Assembly: GCA_016931365.1 (NCBI GenBank)
Contig: JAFGEY010000277.1
Coordinates: forward strand, 1-16,395
Direction of reading: 5' to 3'
Length of the DNA stretch: 16,395 nucleotides
Origin: Anaerolineae bacterium
GTDB taxonomy: Bacteria; Chloroflexota; Anaerolineae; JAFGEY01
The translations under genes were made by a program, and so were the position numbers. This document shows, piece by piece, positions 1-5,961 of this stretch. The notes below the pieces were generated by a model. It was not told the origin of the DNA, did not search any database, and saw nothing but the letters and a program-made list of their open reading frames with translations. Position 1 is the stretch's first letter. Every line of letters begins with the position of its first letter.

Positions 1-86
1 CCCACCTCCTGGGGATCGAGTTGGAAATCCCAGAACCCGGAGAGGTCGAGCAGGTTGCGCCGGTCATTTTGCTGCGGGTATAACAT
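1..86 (-). CDS. Glycoside hydrolase family 2 protein, N-terminal fragment (runs off window)
   Basis: Only the first 28 codons are inside the window; the gene continues past base 1. The translation begins MLYPQQNDRRNLLDLSGFWD and continues with FQLDP. That is the usual opening of GH2 enzymes (beta-glucuronidase/beta-galactosidase type), where an R-x-x-x-x-L-x-G-x-W-x-F segment starts the jelly-roll sugar-binding domain. The ATG at 86-84 has a strong ribosome binding site (AGGAGAA on the minus strand, bases 94-100) seven bases upstream, so the start is well supported. No signal peptide is visible, which suggests a cytoplasmic enzyme. Neighbouring remnants of GH39-like and GH30 glycosidases suggest a glycan-degrading locus. 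The exact substrate cannot be told because the catalytic (beta/alpha)8 domain is outside the window. Confidence 0.8.
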   Translation of the reverse strand, partial: MLYPQQNDRRNLLDLSGFWDFQLDPQEV

Positions 87-187
87 CGTGCCATTCTCCT
101 TTTATGGTGGAACTGCTTGTGCGGACCAAATCCAGGCCGGTTCATCCATGCTGCGCTCGCCGCACAAGTATTTGACCCTGCTCGAAA

Positions 188-216
188 ATTGTACTATGAA
201 TCGCCCGCATAAACAA
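188..216 (-). promoter_or_regulatory. Putative sigma70-type promoter of the GH2 gene
   Basis: On the minus strand, TTGTTT (216-211) and TACAAT (193-188) are separated by exactly 17 bases. The -10 matches the consensus at five of six positions; the -35 matches only at TTG. The predicted start would lie near base 181, giving a leader of about 95 bases before the GH2 ATG. The rest of the 87-309 gap shows no ORF or hairpin that I can support. Confidence 0.45.
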
Positions 217-309
217 GCTGCCGAGGGGGGGGAAATCTCGGAGAGGAAATTTTAGATCAAACTGAGGCCAGAGATCATCGATAAGTTGTGCAAGTCAACA
301 TAACAAGTG

Positions 310-825
310 TCACTCTCCAGCAGGGTATGATTGTGAAAACTGAACTTCGCTCGATTCTGGGTTCTCCAACCACGGTATGCCATATTGTACAAGTTTCTCT
401 ACGGCGTCTTGTAGCTGAGCTACTAACTCATCAGATGTGTAGAATTTCCATTCATAGTATTGCCATTCATACACTTTTGCATCAAGCACGCACCATAACA
501 GTTGGCTTAAAGGCATATTATTAATCCAATTGATATGGGAAGATGCCTCGTTACCGTATCCATAACGAGGCTGCATCCCAATGTGTCGCCATAACCCAAC
601 CGCAAAACTCCGAGGTAATGAAGTTTCTTGTGAAAGAGGCGGATGCCATCGCATTAGCTGGAAAGAGACAGAACCATATATGTCATCGCCCAGATTCTTT
701 TGAAGCAGAAAAATCCCCGCGCCGGACCATCCCCTTGGTAAATTTGCCCACGTATACCCCAATAATTCCAGCTGTGGAACCACAACTTGGACAAGTTTTT
801 TCTTGAAGCTGATGCGTTTACTCAT
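310..825 (-). CDS. Hypothetical protein, 171 aa
   Basis: I do not recognise this gene with certainty. It encodes about 171 residues with no signal peptide or membrane segment. It has a basic start (SKRISFKKKLVQVVVPQLELLGY), a tryptophan- and tyrosine-rich middle (around YEWQYYEWKFYTS) and an acidic end. The layout, a Lys-rich helix followed by a beta-rich body and a late helix ending in YGIPWLE, resembles small DUF4304-like proteins, but that is only a resemblance. Two adjacent ATG codons occur (828 and 825). GAGGT upstream gives a five-base spacing to the ATG at 825 and only two to the one at 828, so 825 is preferred. The gene is visibly more AT-rich than its neighbours and uses different codons, which may mean recent acquisition. 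It is transcribed in the same direction as the GH2 gene, with a 223-base gap between them. Confidence 0.6.
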   Translation of the reverse strand: MSKRISFKKKLVQVVVPQLELLGYTWANLPRGWSGAGIFLLQKNLGDDIYGSVSFQLMRWHPPLSQETSLPRSFAVGLWRHIGMQPRYGYGNEASSHINWINNMPLSQLLWCVLDAKVYEWQYYEWKFYTSDELVAQLQDAVEKLVQYGIPWLENPESSEVQFSQSYPAGE

Positions 826-919
826 CATTACCTCAAAGTTTGTAGGTTAGGTCTCGCTGCCGCTCAACCCAACTCATCCGTGGCCGACATTTTCAGAAAA
901 TATAGCCGGTCCTTTCCTT

Positions 920-953
920 GTGCCGACGGTTTCCATCGGCACATTTTTATTTC
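920..953 (+). terminator. Orphan Rho-independent terminator-like hairpin
   Basis: GTGCCGA (920-926) pairs with TCGGCAC (936-942) around a nine-base loop. A T-rich run (ATTTTTATTT, 943-952) follows on the plus strand, as in an intrinsic terminator. No plus-strand gene ends just before it, so it may have belonged to a gene that is now gone. The flanks (829-919 and 954-980) hold no supported feature. Confidence 0.45.
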
Positions 954-980
954 TATGCAGCGCGCACCAAAAACACGTAG

Positions 981-1302
981 AGGCGGGCAGCTTACCAGGC
1001 GATCAAATCCGCCGACCCCGGCGCGCTGGTAATCAGCGGCAGCCTGGTCCCGACCGGCATCAACGACGGCCAATGGGCAGTCGATCATTTAACCTATTTG
1101 CAGCAAATGTACGATGCCGGGCTTGAAGACGTGTGCGACGCCGTCGCCGTGAACGCTCCCGGCTATGCCGACCCGCCGGATGTGTATTACCAGGGCGGCG
1201 ATTGGACGCTGCGCCCGGCGCACGAGGCGATCAAAAAGTTGCTGGTCGAGCCATGAACCGCTGCCCGCGCCGCCGGCGTGGGTAAAAACCGCCAAACTCT
1301 AG
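981..1302 (+). pseudogene. C-terminal remnant of a GH39-like glycosidase (frameshifted)
   Basis: From 990 the plus strand reads AYQAIKSADPGALVISGSLV, then PTGINDGQWAVDHLTYLQQM and YDAGLEDVCDAVAVNAPGY. This strongly resembles a (beta/alpha)8 segment of GH39/PslG-like secreted glycosidases (typical AY-x-A-I-K-x-A-D-P-x-A-x-V-x-S-G and D-x-L-x-Y-L-x-x-M-Y-D-A-G). An in-frame TAG at 978-980 closes the reading frame upstream, and no start codon or ribosome binding site precedes the fragment. The frame hits TGA at 1254-1256. The +1 frame from 1255 then continues plausibly as EPLPAPPAWVKTAKL to a TAG at 1300-1302, so a one-base frameshift near 1254 is likely. The catalytic N-terminal part is missing. 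Non-functional; GH39-like assignment from memory of the family. Confidence 0.7.
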
Positions 1303-1306
1303 CAAT

Positions 1307-1344
1307 AACAAGACGCCCAATCCGTTGGATTGAGCGTCTTGTTT
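1307..1344 (-). terminator. Terminator hairpin downstream of tRNA-Leu (possibly bidirectional)
   Basis: AACAAGACGC (1307-1316) pairs with GCGTCTTGTT (1334-1343). One mismatch follows, then six more pairs (CAATCC/GGATTG) and a GTT loop. The A/T-rich stem ends put U-rich sequence on the 3' side in both directions. It lies seven bases beyond the 3' end of the tRNA and five beyond the GH39-like remnant on the other strand, so it could stop transcription from both sides. Confidence 0.7.
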
Positions 1345-1350
1345 GGGCAG

Positions 1351-1430
1351 TGCCCTGGAGAGGACTCGAACCTCCACGCCTTTCGGCACAGGTCCTCAAC
1401 CTGCCGCGTATGCCATTCCGCCACCAGGGC
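1351..1430 (-). tRNA. tRNA-Leu (anticodon GAG)
   Basis: The minus strand folds as a complete class II tRNA of 80 bases. It has acceptor GCCCTGG/CCAGGGC with discriminator A, a D arm GCG/CGC, an anticodon stem GCAGG/CCTGT with loop TTGAGGA (anticodon GAG), a long variable arm of GCCGAAAGGC, and a T arm GGAGG-TTCGAGT-CCTCT. The long variable arm and the anticodon identify leucine, reading CUC/CUU codons. The CCA tail is not encoded (the next bases on the minus strand are CTG), so it must be added after transcription. A strong promoter and two tandem palindromes lie directly upstream, and a terminator hairpin lies directly downstream, so it is a single-tRNA transcription unit. Confidence 0.97.
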
Positions 1431-1435
1431 AACTG

Positions 1436-1470
1436 GGAATCAAGTTGATTCCAGGAATCAATCTGATTCC
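1436..1470 (-). repeat. Two tandem 17-bp palindromes at the tRNA-Leu start site
   Basis: GGAATCAAGTTGATTCC (1436-1452) and GGAATCAATCTGATTCC (1454-1470) are each perfect 7-bp inverted repeats around three bases, separated by a single A. The predicted transcription start (about 1469) falls at the first base of the upstream unit. The precursor RNA would begin with two short hairpins just five bases before the mature tRNA 5' end. They could be an operator for a dimeric repressor or a structured leader. Confidence 0.75.
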
Positions 1471-1475
1471 AAGAA

Positions 1476-1503
1476 ATTATACTCAACTCACATCGATTGT
1501 CAA
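1476..1503 (-). promoter_or_regulatory. Consensus sigma70 promoter of tRNA-Leu
   Basis: On the minus strand a perfect TTGACA (1503-1498) and a perfect TATAAT (1481-1476) are separated by 16 bases. This is as strong a housekeeping promoter as can be read from sequence and fits a stable-RNA gene. The -35 box overlaps the TGA stop codon (1502-1500) of the upstream flippase gene, so transcripts of that gene also run into the tRNA. Confidence 0.9.
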
Positions 1504-4094
1504 CTTGACAGGCTGACTCGTTCCCGGGTCAGTGATTCGGCCTCGGCCATTGCCTCGTCGCGGATGGCGATCGGGAAACGCCCGTGCAGGGGGCTGATCC
1601 GCGCGCCCAGGGCCGACGCATGGTAGAAAATCACCGACATGAAGCGCAGCATCGGCTGCATATCCACCGCGCGGCGAAATTCGCCCAACGTCGCGTCGTC
1701 CCAACCGCCGAGCAGGCCGTAAAAGAACGAGTAGAGCGGGATCGAAAAGAGGATGCCGATCAAAAAGATGATCACGCTGGTGATCTCGTCGCCCTGCCAG
1801 ATCAGCCCGGTGATCCAGCGCAGGATGACAAAATGGACTGCCCCGGCCAGCAGCGGCGCGATCAACGACTGCCACCCATAGTAGCGCAGCGGAAAGCAGA
1901 CTCGCCCGTTGATGAAATAAATGGCGATGCCACGGGCCAGGGTGGCGATGAGGTAGGCGACGATCAGCCCGCTGATCTGGAAGCGCTCCAACAGCAAGAC
2001 GGCGAGCACGATGCGGATCGTCTGTTCGATGGCGATCATGATCATCTTCATCCCCGGCTTGTTGCTGGCCAGGGCAACCGCGTCGCCGAGGATGTTGAGG
2101 TGCTGCACGCTGCCGAAAAAGATCAGTGGCAGCACGTACACCGCCGCGCGCTCAAACTCTTTGCCCGACGAGCCGATGATGAACCGGTCGGCAACCGCCA
2201 GCAGCACCGCGCCGATAAAAGCGCCGGCAAAAGCCGCCCACTTGTAACTCATCGTGACGTAATACTGGCTTAACTTGCGCCGACCATGCGAGATGGCCTC
2301 CGAAATGGCCGGCATGACTCCATCCACCAGGTTGCGCAGCCCGTCAAAGGCGAGCGTAAAGTTGCTGGCCATCATCCAGTTGCCCCACACCTCGGCATAG
2401 TTGATCAGCCGCGTCTGCGTGATCAGGATTTCGACCGCCGACGCGCCGGCGATGACGAGCGAGCCGCCCATATCGAGCACGCCAAAGCCGAACGCCTCCT
2501 TGATCACCGCGCGATCAAAATGGGCCATAAATAGCACTTTGGCATTATAGCCCACCCGCCGATAAAGCCACAAGCCAAGCGCAAAGTGGCACGCTTCAAC
2601 CACATAGGCGGCCAGGGCCAGCCCCAGCGCGCCGCCCAGCGCCGGGCCGACCGCCGGCGTCTGGCGACCCCACCACAGCATCAAGAGCACCAAAATCGGC
2701 TGGGCGATCATCGGCCAGACGAGCATGTAGAAATTGTCGAGCACCTGGGCATAATCGAGGCGCTGCTGGGCGTACATCGCGTTGCGCATGACGCTGTAAA
2801 AGCCGGGGATTTGAATCAACGTGTGGGCGATGATCACCCAGGTGTAAATCGCCCACGAGGTACGCGGCACCAGTGTCCCGGCCAGGATGACCACCAGCGC
2901 CACCTGGAACGCGCCCGACAGCGCCTGCCACCACACGTAGACCTGGCCGTACTGCACTGCGCGGCGCGGATCGTGCACGCGGTACTGCGCGTAAAACTTG
3001 ATAAAGGCGATGCTCGTACCCACGTCGAACAACGTCCAGGCCAGACCAAAGGCCTGGCTGACCCGTCCTACCAGGCCGAAAGCCTGCGCCGAAGGCAGGA
3101 TAAAGGCAGGCAGGATCATGTTCTGGTAGATGATCAGCGGGATAAAAAGCAGCACGCCCATCATCATGGCAAATAAAAAACCGGCCAGCGGGCGGTGAAA
3201 CCCGACCTCTTCCCAGGCAGTGTCTTCTTCTCGGGACTGGAAATCGGCTTTGGAGGCCACCAGCACGTCGAGCGCTTCGGGATGGCGCAGGCTGTAGCGG
3301 CGCACGAAATAGAAAACAATGAGCGCAGTGAGCATCAACGCCGCGCACACGCTGACCAGCAGAATCTGCTCCCGCGCGTGCGGCACCGGCGAGGCCGGGT
3401 AGCGGCCAAAAGGAAGCGGCGGCTGCCCGGCGGCGCGCGCGGCCAGGTTGTAAAACAAATAGTTGAAATAGGGCCATTCCTGAAACTGCGCGTTGGCCCC
3501 GTCCAGGTGCGCGGTCAAAATGTAGGCCTGTCCCTCGCCTACCGGCACGCGCGACAGCACGGCCTCGTCGGCCTGATAGCCGACGAGGATGGACTCTGCG
3601 TCCAGCCCGGCGAGGTGGGATCGCTCGCGCACCTGCGGCGCGCTGCTCCAGACAATCTCTTTGAGCAGCGGCGACGTTGTCTCTGACGCCGAGGTCAGGC
3701 TGAGGGCATCTTTTCGCGGCGCGATCGAGATGGGCTGTCCCAACAGCGTGGATAGCTGCATCGCATCGATCTCTGGCCCGAGTACCAGCACCAATCCTGC
3801 GCCGGATTGGACATACTGCCCCAGGTCTTCCGGCGCAGGGATGACGCCGTTCAGGATGATCGCGTCGGCCTGGGCCGGGTCGTCGACGAGAGTGGCAAAG
3901 CCGGTCTGTTGCGCCAGTTCGATCGCCGTGCGCACGCCGAACACGCCGGGCTTGCTCGGTGCGGGTGCACCGGCGTAATAGACCGCGATGGCCTGGCGCG
4001 GGATGCTTTCAGAAGACGCACAGCCACTCGCGGCCAATGGCAGGATGAGGACGAGCAGGAGAAGCGGAGCGGAAAAGACGGGTTTTTTGGACAT
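1500..4094 (-). CDS. Lipoprotein-type extracytoplasmic domain fused to a MOP-superfamily polysaccharide flippase (864 aa)
   Basis: This is a two-part membrane protein. Residues 1-25 form a lipoprotein signal peptide ending in the lipobox AASGC with Cys25. Residues about 33-240 are an extracytoplasmic alpha/beta domain that looks like a glutamine-amidotransferase-like fold without an obvious catalytic Cys (segments IAVYYAGAPAPS, ADAIILNG, SGAGLVLVLGP and GEGQAYILTAHLDG). One membrane helix follows near residue 245-265. From about 298 to 800 come roughly a dozen hydrophobic helices typical of oligosaccharide flippases (Wzx/MATE/MviN, MOP superfamily), which move lipid-linked glycans or polymer units across the membrane. 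The tail is cytosolic and charged. AAGGA nine bases upstream supports the ATG at 4094. It starts 19 bases after the stop of the GH30 pseudogene, so they were probably one operon. Fusion of a lipoprotein domain to a flippase is unusual; the transported substrate is unknown. Confidence 0.8.
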   Translation of the reverse strand: MSKKPVFSAPLLLLVLILPLAASGCASSESIPRQAIAVYYAGAPAPSKPGVFGVRTAIELAQQTGFATLVDDPAQADAIILNGVIPAPEDLGQYVQSGAGLVLVLGPEIDAMQLSTLLGQPISIAPRKDALSLTSASETTSPLLKEIVWSSAPQVRERSHLAGLDAESILVGYQADEAVLSRVPVGEGQAYILTAHLDGANAQFQEWPYFNYLFYNLAARAAGQPPLPFGRYPASPVPHAREQILLVSVCAALMLTALIVFYFVRRYSLRHPEALDVLVASKADFQSREEDTAWEEVGFHRPLAGFLFAMMMGVLLFIPLIIYQNMILPAFILPSAQAFGLVGRVSQAFGLAWTLFDVGTSIAFIKFYAQYRVHDPRRAVQYGQVYVWWQALSGAFQVALVVILAGTLVPRTSWAIYTWVIIAHTLIQIPGFYSVMRNAMYAQQRLDYAQVLDNFYMLVWPMIAQPILVLLMLWWGRQTPAVGPALGGALGLALAAYVVEACHFALGLWLYRRVGYNAKVLFMAHFDRAVIKEAFGFGVLDMGGSLVIAGASAVEILITQTRLINYAEVWGNWMMASNFTLAFDGLRNLVDGVMPAISEAISHGRRKLSQYYVTMSYKWAAFAGAFIGAVLLAVADRFIIGSSGKEFERAAVYVLPLIFFGSVQHLNILGDAVALASNKPGMKMIMIAIEQTIRIVLAVLLLERFQISGLIVAYLIATLARGIAIYFINGRVCFPLRYYGWQSLIAPLLAGAVHFVILRWITGLIWQGDEITSVIIFLIGILFSIPLYSFFYGLLGGWDDATLGEFRRAVDMQPMLRFMSVIFYHASALGARISPLHGRFPIAIRDEAMAEAESLTRERVSLSS

Positions 4095-4113
4095 CAGACA
4101 TCCTTGTCGGCAA

Positions 4114-4588
4114 TCACGATGTTTTCCAGACCAGCGTGGTCACGCTGTGCGGCGAAAACTCGAATACATCGAGCGGCGGGCCTTGATAAACCATCTCCAG
4201 GTCACGCGCCGCTGACCAGACCGGAGCGGGTCATCCGCGCCGGGGGGCTGTTAGCAAAGGCGACGAACGTATCGGCGCCGGCCTGCCGCGCCGCTTTCAT
4301 CACCCACAAGGCATTCCGGTCGCGCGACCAGTCATAGACGCCCGGCTCGACTTCAAAGGTCTCGGCCCGCCGCCAGGGATCGCGGATTTCCTCGCCGCTG
4401 CCGCTGCCCATATTGTAGCGATAAATCGACAGGCCGATGCCCTGCTCGCGGTCGAACAGCAGACGGATGACGCGCTGCCGCACGTCGTCTTCCCGGCCGC
4501 CGACATCCTGCGCTCACCAGCAGGCCGACGCGCCAAAGCCGTCGATCGTTTGATAATGTGTGGATGGATCGATCTGGATTGGATTCAT
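4114..4588 (-). pseudogene. GH30 glycoside hydrolase, disrupted by nonsense, frameshift and internal deletion
   Basis: From ATG 4588 (GGAGG six bases upstream) the minus strand reads MNPIQIDPSTHYQTIDGFGA, then SACW, then an in-frame TGA (4516-4514, codon 25), then AQDVGG. After that it runs open through GIGLSIYRYNMGSGSGEEIR, DPWRRAETFEVEPGVYDWS and FVAFANSPPARMTRSGLVSG to a TGA at 4204. These are hallmark segments of GH30 enzymes (endo-beta-1,6-galactanase/glucosylceramidase type), where the TGA position is normally a second Trp. Right at LVSGA the reading shifts by one base into SAARDLEMVYQGPPLDVFEF and SPHSVTTLVWKTS, a typical C-terminal beta-sandwich of the family, ending at 4116-4114. The central few hundred residues with both catalytic glutamates are gone. 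It cannot make an active enzyme. Confidence 0.85.
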
Positions 4589-4602
4589 TGCGCCTCCGCA
4601 AA

Positions 4603-4747
4603 CACAATTTTGGACTTTGGACAAATAGGGTTAGCGGGTGTAGGCGCGCTTTCTATAGCGCGTTTTGTGAATATCCAAGATGATTGGCGACACGCGGTAT
4701 GGAAACCGCGCCTACCTTTTGGCATTTGTCCAAAGTCCAACACAATT
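4603..4747. mobile_element. 131-bp MITE-like palindromic element with 7-bp target duplication
   Basis: Perfect 17-bp terminal inverted repeats, TTGGACTTTGGACAAAT (4610-4626) and its complement (4724-4740), bound a 131-bp element with no coding capacity. CACAATT occurs directly outside both ends (4603-4609 and 4741-4747), as expected for a target-site duplication. Inside, a second nested inverted repeat (GTAGGCGCG near 4639-4647 and CGCGCCTAC near 4707-4715) contains a small hairpin in each arm. It would need a transposase in trans from an element that is not in the window. It sits between the presumed -10 box and the ribosome binding site of the GH30 pseudogene. Confidence 0.85.
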
Positions 4748-4772
4748 GTACACGAGAACTGTTTCATCGCAA
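4745..4772 (-). promoter_or_regulatory. Putative former promoter of the GH30 gene
   Basis: On the minus strand, TTGCGA (4772-4767) and TACAAT (4750-4745) are 16 bases apart. Removing the MITE and one target copy puts this -10 box about 20 bases from the GH30 ATG, a normal leader length. In the present sequence the element lies in the leader, so transcripts would begin with its long hairpin. Confidence 0.45.
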
Positions 4773-4781
4773 TCTGAGGGG

Positions 4782-4810
4782 TTGACTGGAAATAATTTGC
4801 ACGGTATGAT
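4782..4810 (+). promoter_or_regulatory. Sigma70-type promoter of the DUF5680 gene
   Basis: TTGACT (4782-4787) and TATGAT (4805-4810) are separated by 17 bases, each with five of six consensus matches. The predicted start near 4817 gives a leader of about 44 bases to the ATG at 4861. It lies just downstream of, and diverges from, the presumed GH30 promoter. Confidence 0.7.
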
Positions 4811-4860
4811 CGCTTGCACAGTAGACGATGTCGATCAGACCAGAAAAAGGGGGCCGTTTT

Positions 4861-5328
4861 ATGAAAGAATTGGATGTCAAACAACTCAATGCGTTTATCG
4901 TGCGTGCCAAAGCGGCGTGCTATGTCGGCGGCGGCGCAGAAAAGCCCGCGTGCCGGCCCGGCTCGCACGACTTGCAGTTCCAGGACGGCGAATACACCTA
5001 CCTGGACAGCTATTTTGGCGGCGCGGATTTTGTCGGACAGGAGATCGTTTATCATCAGAATGAGCCGGCCTGGGCGATGAACTATTATGGGCGCATCCTG
5101 GAGCCGGCGATGATCGCCGCAGCCCAGGCCGGGCAGGTGATCAGACAGAGCCTGTCCAGGATGTACCAGGAGGGACGTTTCCTGGGTGGGTTCGAGCACA
5201 CCACCGAGTACGGCACCTACATCGACACCAGCGCCGGCGACGTGACCTCGTTCACTGGCCGCGAGTGGATCGGACAACAGGGTGTCCGGGTCTATGAATT
5301 GGTCTACCATGGCGGCTTGATCAAATAG
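4861..5328 (+). CDS. DUF5680 domain-containing protein, 155 aa
   Basis: A small soluble protein beginning MKELDVKQLNAFIVRAKAAC. The body YVGGGAEKPACRPGSHDLQF and YTYLDSYFGGADFVGQEIVY and the ending REWI--GVRVYELVYHGGLI match the DUF5680 family as I know it. Members occur alone or behind an HTH domain; no molecular function is established. It has no signal peptide or membrane segment. An upstream in-frame ATG at 4828 exists, but the AAGGGGG stretch eight bases before 4861 makes 4861 the better start. The gene has its own promoter (4782-4810) and stands alone. It converges on the ICMT-like gene, whose stop lies 16 bases away, with no clear terminator between them. Confidence 0.8.
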   Translation: MKELDVKQLNAFIVRAKAACYVGGGAEKPACRPGSHDLQFQDGEYTYLDSYFGGADFVGQEIVYHQNEPAWAMNYYGRILEPAMIAAAQAGQVIRQSLSRMYQEGRFLGGFEHTTEYGTYIDTSAGDVTSFTGREWIGQQGVRVYELVYHGGLIK

Positions 5329-5344
5329 TCAGGCTGTCCGGCGA

Positions 5345-5926
5345 CTACGTCCAGGGCAGGGTGAGAAAGCGCCCCGTGCGCCGCATGTAGGCGCAGTATT
5401 GATCGCCGAAACGGGCCAGCATCATCGCCTCCTCGCGGCGCAGGCGCAGCGCGACCAGCCACGACAGCCCGCCGACCCAGGTCAGGCCGATCAAGGCGTT
5501 GGCGGTGATCAGCGCCGTGCCGATGTGGATCATATAAAACGCAGTGTACATGGGATGGCGCGCCCAGCGATACGGCCCGTGCGTGATCAGGGTGTGCTCG
5601 TCGCGCAGGGCCAGGTCGGGGGAAAAGTTGTGCCCCAGGCTGAGGTGCACCCACAGCAGCAGCGGCAGCGCCGTCGCCGCCGTACCGACGCCGAACCAGC
5701 GCAGCCAGAGCGGCAGTGGGAGGGCGGCCCAGGCCAGCCAGCGCGGCGCGAACAGGTAGGCCAGTAGCGTGGCCACCTCAAAAGGGATCAACAGGCGCAG
5801 CAGGCGCGAGTCCGGGGCACCCGGCGCGCGCGGTGGGCGCGTGATGCGCCGGAAATGGGCGCGGATCAGCGTAAACAGGGTAAAGATGGCCGCCAAAGCG
5901 GTTTTGAAGGCGATCTCCTCGGCCAA
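5345..5926 (-). CDS. ICMT/phospholipid-methyltransferase-like membrane protein, 193 aa
   Basis: An integral membrane methyltransferase-type protein with about four to five hydrophobic helices (around residues 2-22, 45-62, 65-95 and 130-160). The C-terminal signature is that of the isoprenylcysteine carboxyl methyltransferase/PEMT superfamily: HTLITHGPYRWARHPMYTAF, then RREEAMMLARFGDQYCAYMR, then TGRFLTLPW. In that family the G-P-Y-x-x-x-R-H-P-x-Y and E-E-x-x-L-x-x-x-F-G-x-x-Y motifs bind S-adenosylmethionine. The methyl acceptor in bacteria is generally unknown and may be a lipid or prenyl-type substrate. The start is a TTG (5926-5924), supported by GAGGAG seven bases upstream. It lies 35 bases after the GNAT stop and is probably co-transcribed with it. 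Confidence 0.8.
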   Translation of the reverse strand: MAEEIAFKTALAAIFTLFTLIRAHFRRITRPPRAPGAPDSRLLRLLIPFEVATLLAYLFAPRWLAWAALPLPLWLRWFGVGTAATALPLLLWVHLSLGHNFSPDLALRDEHTLITHGPYRWARHPMYTAFYMIHIGTALITANALIGLTWVGGLSWLVALRLRREEAMMLARFGDQYCAYMRRTGRFLTLPWT

Positions 5927-5961
5927 AAATGTTCTCCTCGCGGTTACGATGCGCCGCGCCC

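Noticed and set aside
839..867. TTGAGC-N17-TACAAA on the minus strand as promoter of the 171-aa gene
   Set aside because: The start site would fall on the Shine-Dalgarno sequence a few bases before the ATG, leaving no usable leader. The matches are only four of six in each box.
1584..4337. Several long plus-strand open frames (for example 1584-2273, 2586-3176, 3195-3686, 3807-4337)
   Set aside because: They lie opposite the 864-aa flippase gene, are rich in Arg, His, Gln and Asp as expected of antisense high-GC frames, and have no domains or proper ribosome binding sites.
4514..4516. In-frame TGA at a position normally Trp in GH30, which could hint at UGA-Trp recoding
   Set aside because: Intact genes here end in TGA (flippase, SbcC-like, reductase, protease), and the GH30 frame also carries a frameshift and deletion. 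A simple TGG-to-TGA mutation in a pseudogene explains it.
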